Shown: one piece after another, positions 60,023 to 64,000 of the stretch
How the letters are laid out: every line of letters begins with the position of its first letter
Position numbering within the stretch: the stretch's first letter is position 1
Source of the DNA: Brucellaceae bacterium
Lineage (GTDB): Bacteria > Pseudomonadota > Alphaproteobacteria > Rhizobiales > Rhizobiaceae
DNA: 64,000 bases
Direction of reading: 5' to 3'
Assembly (NCBI GenBank): GCA_020637755.1
Contig: JACKJW010000005.1
Coordinates: 62,001 to 126,000, forward strand
Made by a program: the position numbers and the translations under genes
Notes under the pieces: model-generated
Told to the model about the DNA's origin: nothing
Databases searched by the model: none
Seen by the model: only the letters and a program-made list of their open reading frames with translations

Positions 60023-61132
60023 ATGAACGAGACGAACGGGCCAAGCGCGCCCTCCCCCGAGACCGCAGCAGGCGGTGAGAGCGAAACTGCCGGCAGTCCG
60101 CAAAGCGACAGCGAAAGGCGGCGCGGCCTGCTGATGCGCCTGCGCGGGGCGTGGAAGCCGCGCGGCGGCGCGAACCTGCGTGACGACCTGACCGACGCAT
60201 TGGCCGATGACGGGGGCGACCGCAGCGCGTTTTCGCCCGAAGAGCGCGCCATGCTCAACAACATCCTGGCGCTGCGCGAATTGCGCGTGGAGGATGTGAT
60301 GGTGCCTCGCGCCGACATCAACGCGATCGATATCAACGTTTCGCTGGGCGAGCTGATGGCGATGCTGGAATCGACCGGCCATTCGCGCCTGCCCGTCTAT
60401 GCCGAGACGCTGGATGATCCGCGCGGCATGATCCACATCCGCGACGTGCTCGCCCATGTCACCAAGATCGCGCGCACACCGAAGCGGCGCTCGCGCAAGG
60501 CAGCGGAGCCCGGCGCGCCGGAACGGCCGGCCGGAAGCTTCGACCTGTCACGCGTGGACCTGTCGAGGGCCCTGACCGAGCTCAACATCGTCCGGCCCGT
60601 GCTTTTCGTGCCGCCCTCCATGCTCGCCTCGGACCTGATGGCCCGCATGAAGGCAGCGCGCATCCAGATGGCGTTGGTGATCGACGAATATGGCGGCACG
60701 GACGGGCTGGTCTCGCTGGAAGACATCGTGGAAATGGTGGTCGGCGACATCGAGGACGAACACGACGATGACGAGCCGATGATCACGGAAGCCGGTGACG
60801 GCATCTTCATCGTGGATGCGCGCGCCGAGCTGGACGATCTGGCCGAGCGCATCGGCGGCACCTTTTCCGTCGGCGAGCACATCGAGGATGTCGACACGGT
60901 GGGCGGCATGATCTTCAACACGCTCGGCCGGGTACCGGTGCGCGGCGAGGTGGTGCAGGCCGTGCCCGGCTACGAGTTCCACGTGCTCGACGCCGACCCG
61001 CGCCGCGTGAAGCGTGTGCGCATCGTCAAGGTGCGCGCCGGGACACCGCGCCGCCGCCCGGCTGCCAAGCCGGCCGACGTGCCTGCGGAGGAAAAACCGG
61101 CAGAAGCGGAGTCCCCGGCCAGCGAGGGGTGA
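60023..61132 (+). CDS. corC: CBS-domain/CorC_HlyC protein
   Basis: This 369-residue protein has two CBS domains (VEDVMVPRADINAIDINVSL and RPVLFVPPSMLASDLMARMK ... IDEYGGTDGLVSLEDIVEMV) and a C-terminal CorC/HlyC domain (DGIFIVDARAELDDLAERIG). It lacks the membrane DUF21 domain. Such proteins act in cobalt/magnesium efflux. There is a basic insert between the CBS repeats (KRRSRKAAEPGAPER). In relatives lnt follows; here a convergent gene follows. Confidence 0.92.
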   Translation: MNETNGPSAPSPETAAGGESETAGSPQSDSERRRGLLMRLRGAWKPRGGANLRDDLTDALADDGGDRSAFSPEERAMLNNILALRELRVEDVMVPRADINAIDINVSLGELMAMLESTGHSRLPVYAETLDDPRGMIHIRDVLAHVTKIARTPKRRSRKAAEPGAPERPAGSFDLSRVDLSRALTELNIVRPVLFVPPSMLASDLMARMKAARIQMALVIDEYGGTDGLVSLEDIVEMVVGDIEDEHDDDEPMITEAGDGIFIVDARAELDDLAERIGGTFSVGEHIEDVDTVGGMIFNTLGRVPVRGEVVQAVPGYEFHVLDADPRRVKRVRIVKVRAGTPRRRPAAKPADVPAEEKPAEAESPASEG

Positions 61133-61186
61133 GCGGAAATTCCGTCTCCTCCCCCGGAGGCCGGGAGAGGGTTGTGACGGGTTGCG

Positions 61187-64000
61187 TCAGGCGGCCTTGG
61201 CGACGGAAGGCATTTCGCCACGCGCGATCTTCGTGACCGTGACGAAGTCGATCTTGCCGGAGCCGAGCACCGGCATTTTTGCGATCACCCGCACTTCGGC
61301 CGGGACCATCAGGTCCATGGCGCCGTTGAGCTTGGCGAAGGCCAGGAACTCGGCGCGGGTGGCCTCCGGCGCGTCGGTGAAGAGCACCAGCTTCTCGCCC
61401 TTGCGCTCGTCCCTGACGGTGGCCACAGCCGAGAGCTGGCCCTTCCAAAGGTCGCCTGCCAAAGCCTCCACGGCAGCCAGCGAGACCATTTCGCCGCCGA
61501 TCTTGGCAAACCGCTTGGCGCGGCCCCGGATGGCAACGAAGCCTTCCTCATCGATCGTGACGATATCGCCGGTGTCGTGCCAGCCGCCTTCCAGAGGCTC
61601 CAGCACGCCGGGATTTTCGGCGCGGAGATAGCCCGCCATGACGTTCGGGCCCCGCACGAAGAGGCGTCCGCCCTCATCCACGCCCGGCACTGGCTCCAGC
61701 CGGTACTCCATGCCGGGCATGATCTTTCCGACCGTGCCGGAGCGGTTGTACATGGGCGTATTGATGGAGATGACCGGCGCCGTCTCGGTGACGCCATAAC
61801 CTTCCAGCACGCGCAGGCCGAACTTTTCCATGTAGGTGGTGCGGGTGGAGGGCTTCACCGGCTCCGCACCGGCAAAGCAGTAGCGCACCGAGCGGAAGTC
61901 ATAGGGGTGTGCGGTACGCGCATAGCCCGACAGGAAGGTGTCGGTGCCGAAGATGATGGTCGCGTTGGACGCATAGACCAGTTCCGGCACGATGCGGTAG
62001 TGCAGCGGCGAGGGGTAGAAATAGACGGGCACGCCGGACATGAGCGGCAGCACCGTGCCTGCCGTGAGGCCGAAGGAGTGGAAGACCGGCAACACGTTGA
62101 ACACCTTGTCGCCCGCGTGGAAATCGATACGCGAGGCCGCCTGCACGGCATTGGACAGGATGTTGCGGTGGGTGAGCACTACGCCCTTCGGCGTGCCTTC
62201 GGAACCGGAGGTGAAGAGGATCACGGCGCGGTCATCGGCCTTGCGGGCCACACGCGGGGTATCCTTGCGGATCAGGCCCATGATCTTGTCCTTCATCCCG
62301 ATGGTGGCGCGCAGGTCATCCAGCCAGACGATGGCGACATGGTCCTGCATGTCCGCGATCACCGGCCCGAGCTTGGCCTGCTCCACGAAGGCGCGCGAGG
62401 TCAGCACCGTCTTCACTTCTGCCCCCTTGCAGGCGGAAAGAATGTTGGCTGCCCCGGCGGTGAAGTTGATCATGGCAGGCACCTTGCCCGCCGACATGAC
62501 ACCCAGCACCGTGGCGGCCGTGCCGTTGGCATTGGGCAGCATGACACCGAGCGTCTCCTCGCGCGGGAAGAGCGCCTTGAACTTCTCGCCCAGCACAGCG
62601 GCACCGGTCAGCAGCTTGCCGTAGGAGAGCGAGCCGGTGAGCGGGTCTTCGACGGCGAGCCTGCCGAAGCCGCGGTCGCGCGCCGTGTCGATGATGCGCT
62701 GCAGCACCGTGGTATCGGTAGAGGTGGTGCGGAAGACGAGATCCGACATCACCTCGTAGAGCGCAGCACCGGCAGCGGCACGGCGCTTGCGGCCCTTCAG
62801 CTCCGGATCGACGGCCAGCCTGACCGGCTCCAGGATCGTCACCTTCACCTTGGGGAAAAAGCGGCGGCGCACGTGGTTGGAGGTCAGGCGGGAGAAGAAG
62901 GACTTTTCCAGCCCGTCAATGCGGATCGGCACAACCGACGAGCCGGTCTTGTCGGCCACCATGGCGGCACCGTCATAGACCTTCATCAGCCCGCCGGTGA
63001 CGGTGATGCGGCCTTCGGGGAAGATGACCAGCGGATCACCGCCCTGCACGGCCTTGATCAGCGTGCGGGTGGCCATGGGCTTGGAGGGGTCCAGCGGCAT
63101 GGCGCGCGTCAGCTTCAGGAAGGGCTTTACCCACCACGCCTTGGCGATGTTGTAGTCGATGGCGAAGACGGGCTCCTCCTCGGTCAGGGCCAGCGCCAGC
63201 GGGCCGTCGAGGAAGGAGACGTGGTTCAGCGCCAGAACCGGCGCCGCGCCGGCTTTCTTCAGATTGTCGAGGCCCTCCACCTCGAGGCGCATGAACGCGC
63301 GGAAGAGGATGGAGACGAAATCGCGGAAGGGGCTGGTCGGCAGGTGCCGCAGCATGAGCCAGGCCGCTGCAAGATTGAAGACCGCGAGGCCGAGCATCAC
63401 TTCGGCAATCGTGACGCCAAAACCCTGGATGGCGGCGACGAGGCCACCACCGACGGTCATGAAACCGGCCGACAGCACGTTCGCAGCAGCGACCACACGG
63501 GCACGGCGGTCTTCCGGGGCCCAGGCCTGAAGGGCCGAAAAGGTGGGCACAACGAGGAAGGCACTGGCAATTGCGAGGCCCGCCAGATCAACGGCCACGC
63601 GTATGGTGCCCGGCTGGGCAAAGAATTCGCCAAGCGTGGCGGCGGTGGCGGTGGCCTCCGCCCCCCAGACGAGGCGGGCAAGGTCGAAGCCGAAGAGTGC
63701 CATCAGCGCGGTACCGACGGGAGCAGGCAGCAGCACTATGCGGCCGGCCGACATCCAGGCGGCGATGGCCGAGCCGATGGCGACCGCAATGGCGAAGACG
63801 GCGAGATAGGCAGTGACGGCCATTTCATTGCCGCCGAGGGCGTCCTTCACCATGGGCGGCAGAACGGACATGACGATGGCACCGGCGAGCCAGAACCACG
63901 ACACCATGATGGCGGTGCGCCACAGACGCCTGTCCTGGCGAACTTCCGAAACAAGGCGCCAGGTGGAGCGCAGGATGTTGCGGTCGATGACGAGATCGGG
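61187..64000 (-). CDS. LplT-PlsC-acyl-ACP ligase fusion (partial, N-terminus outside window)
   Basis: An open frame of 938 codons runs off the window end. In order: membrane segments of a major-facilitator (LplT-like lysophospholipid transporter) domain, a PlsC-type acyltransferase with ALNHVSFLDGPLALAL (HX4D) and FPEGRITVTG, and an AMP-forming acyl ligase with ILFTSGSEGTPKGVVLTHRN, EGYGVTETAPVISINT and GWHDTGDIVTIDEEGFVAIR. In E. coli LplT and the bifunctional Aas do these jobs as separate proteins, taking up and re-acylating lysophospholipids. This is a natural three-part fusion known in Proteobacteria. The gene converges on corC. Confidence 0.92.
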   Translation of the reverse strand, partial: PDLVIDRNILRSTWRLVSEVRQDRRLWRTAIMVSWFWLAGAIVMSVLPPMVKDALGGNEMAVTAYLAVFAIAVAIGSAIAAWMSAGRIVLLPAPVGTALMALFGFDLARLVWGAEATATAATLGEFFAQPGTIRVAVDLAGLAIASAFLVVPTFSALQAWAPEDRRARVVAAANVLSAGFMTVGGGLVAAIQGFGVTIAEVMLGLAVFNLAAAWLMLRHLPTSPFRDFVSILFRAFMRLEVEGLDNLKKAGAAPVLALNHVSFLDGPLALALTEEEPVFAIDYNIAKAWWVKPFLKLTRAMPLDPSKPMATRTLIKAVQGGDPLVIFPEGRITVTGGLMKVYDGAAMVADKTGSSVVPIRIDGLEKSFFSRLTSNHVRRRFFPKVKVTILEPVRLAVDPELKGRKRRAAAGAALYEVMSDLVFRTTSTDTTVLQRIIDTARDRGFGRLAVEDPLTGSLSYGKLLTGAAVLGEKFKALFPREETLGVMLPNANGTAATVLGVMSAGKVPAMINFTAGAANILSACKGAEVKTVLTSRAFVEQAKLGPVIADMQDHVAIVWLDDLRATIGMKDKIMGLIRKDTPRVARKADDRAVILFTSGSEGTPKGVVLTHRNILSNAVQAASRIDFHAGDKVFNVLPVFHSFGLTAGTVLPLMSGVPVYFYPSPLHYRIVPELVYASNATIIFGTDTFLSGYARTAHPYDFRSVRYCFAGAEPVKPSTRTTYMEKFGLRVLEGYGVTETAPVISINTPMYNRSGTVGKIMPGMEYRLEPVPGVDEGGRLFVRGPNVMAGYLRAENPGVLEPLEGGWHDTGDIVTIDEEGFVAIRGRAKRFAKIGGEMVSLAAVEALAGDLWKGQLSAVATVRDERKGEKLVLFTDAPEATRAEFLAFAKLNGAMDLMVPAEVRVIAKMPVLGSGKIDFVTVTKIARGEMPSVAKAA

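Noticed and set aside
61141..61175. Terminator between corC and the fusion gene
   Set aside because: The GGAGG/CCTCC-like pairing is imperfect and there is no T-run on either strand.

Overview
The window is high-GC bacterial chromosome, almost certainly from an alphaproteobacterium of the order Hyphomicrobiales (Rhizobiales). The evidence is the gene neighbourhoods: mutM-enoyl-CoA hydratase-rpsT-dnaA-dnaN-recF, fabA-fabB-fabI, metK-trmB-rimP-nusA-ylxR-infB-rbfA-truB-rpsO-pnp, tsaB-rimI-plsC-miaB-phoH-ybeY-corC, and a Flp/Tad (cpa) pilus locus. I cannot name the genus. I saw no rRNA, tRNA, CRISPR array, insertion sequence or prophage.

Layout. 1-6.6 kb holds a Tad pilus locus. The cpaBCD operon (cpaD cut by the window edge), cpaA and three tandem flp pilin genes lie on the minus strand. 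A small CpaC-N-domain protein and two TadE-like minor pilins lie on the plus strand. 6.7-11.1 kb has an orphan PhnD-like binding protein, deoB, mutM, a crotonase and rpsT. 11.1-11.95 kb is a long non-coding stretch before dnaA, with AT-rich blocks, DnaA-box-like words, GANTC sites and a nested inverted repeat. 12-18.5 kb carries dnaA, dnaN, recF and moeB (both riddled with indels), and the two subunits of an aconitase X enzyme. 18.5-25.7 kb has a D-2-hydroxyacid dehydrogenase, an SH3 protein, fabA-fabB-fabI, a frameshifted GGDEF/EAL protein and rsmC. 25.8-42.4 kb is the minus-strand RNA and translation block (pnp, rpsO, truB, rbfA, infB, ylxR, nusA, rimP, trmB, metK, an XRE regulator). It is interrupted between rpsO and truB by nhaA, corA and an aldehyde dehydrogenase. 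lnt follows at 42.6-44.2 kb.

44.2-49.4 kb is the least ordinary part: five minus-strand genes, each overlapping the next by four bases. They encode an acyltransferase-like protein, a cysteine-poor ThiF/E1-like adenylating enzyme, a polytopic membrane protein, a GNAT-like protein and an FMN nitroreductase-like protein. I read this as a small-molecule or peptide-modifying pathway of unknown product, and it is my candidate for an undescribed system. 49.5-54.9 kb has an Rrf2 regulator, a hydantoinase/oxoprolinase-like protein with an FNR-type box, malate synthase G and a MarR regulator. 54.9-61.1 kb is the tsaB-rimI-plsC-miaB-phoH-ybeY-corC block on the plus strand. The window closes with the 3' part of a giant LplT-PlsC-acyl-ligase fusion.

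In many relatives corC runs straight into lnt on one strand. Here the two are split by about 17 kb and point in opposite directions, which suggests an inversion with ends near 44.2 and 61.1 kb.
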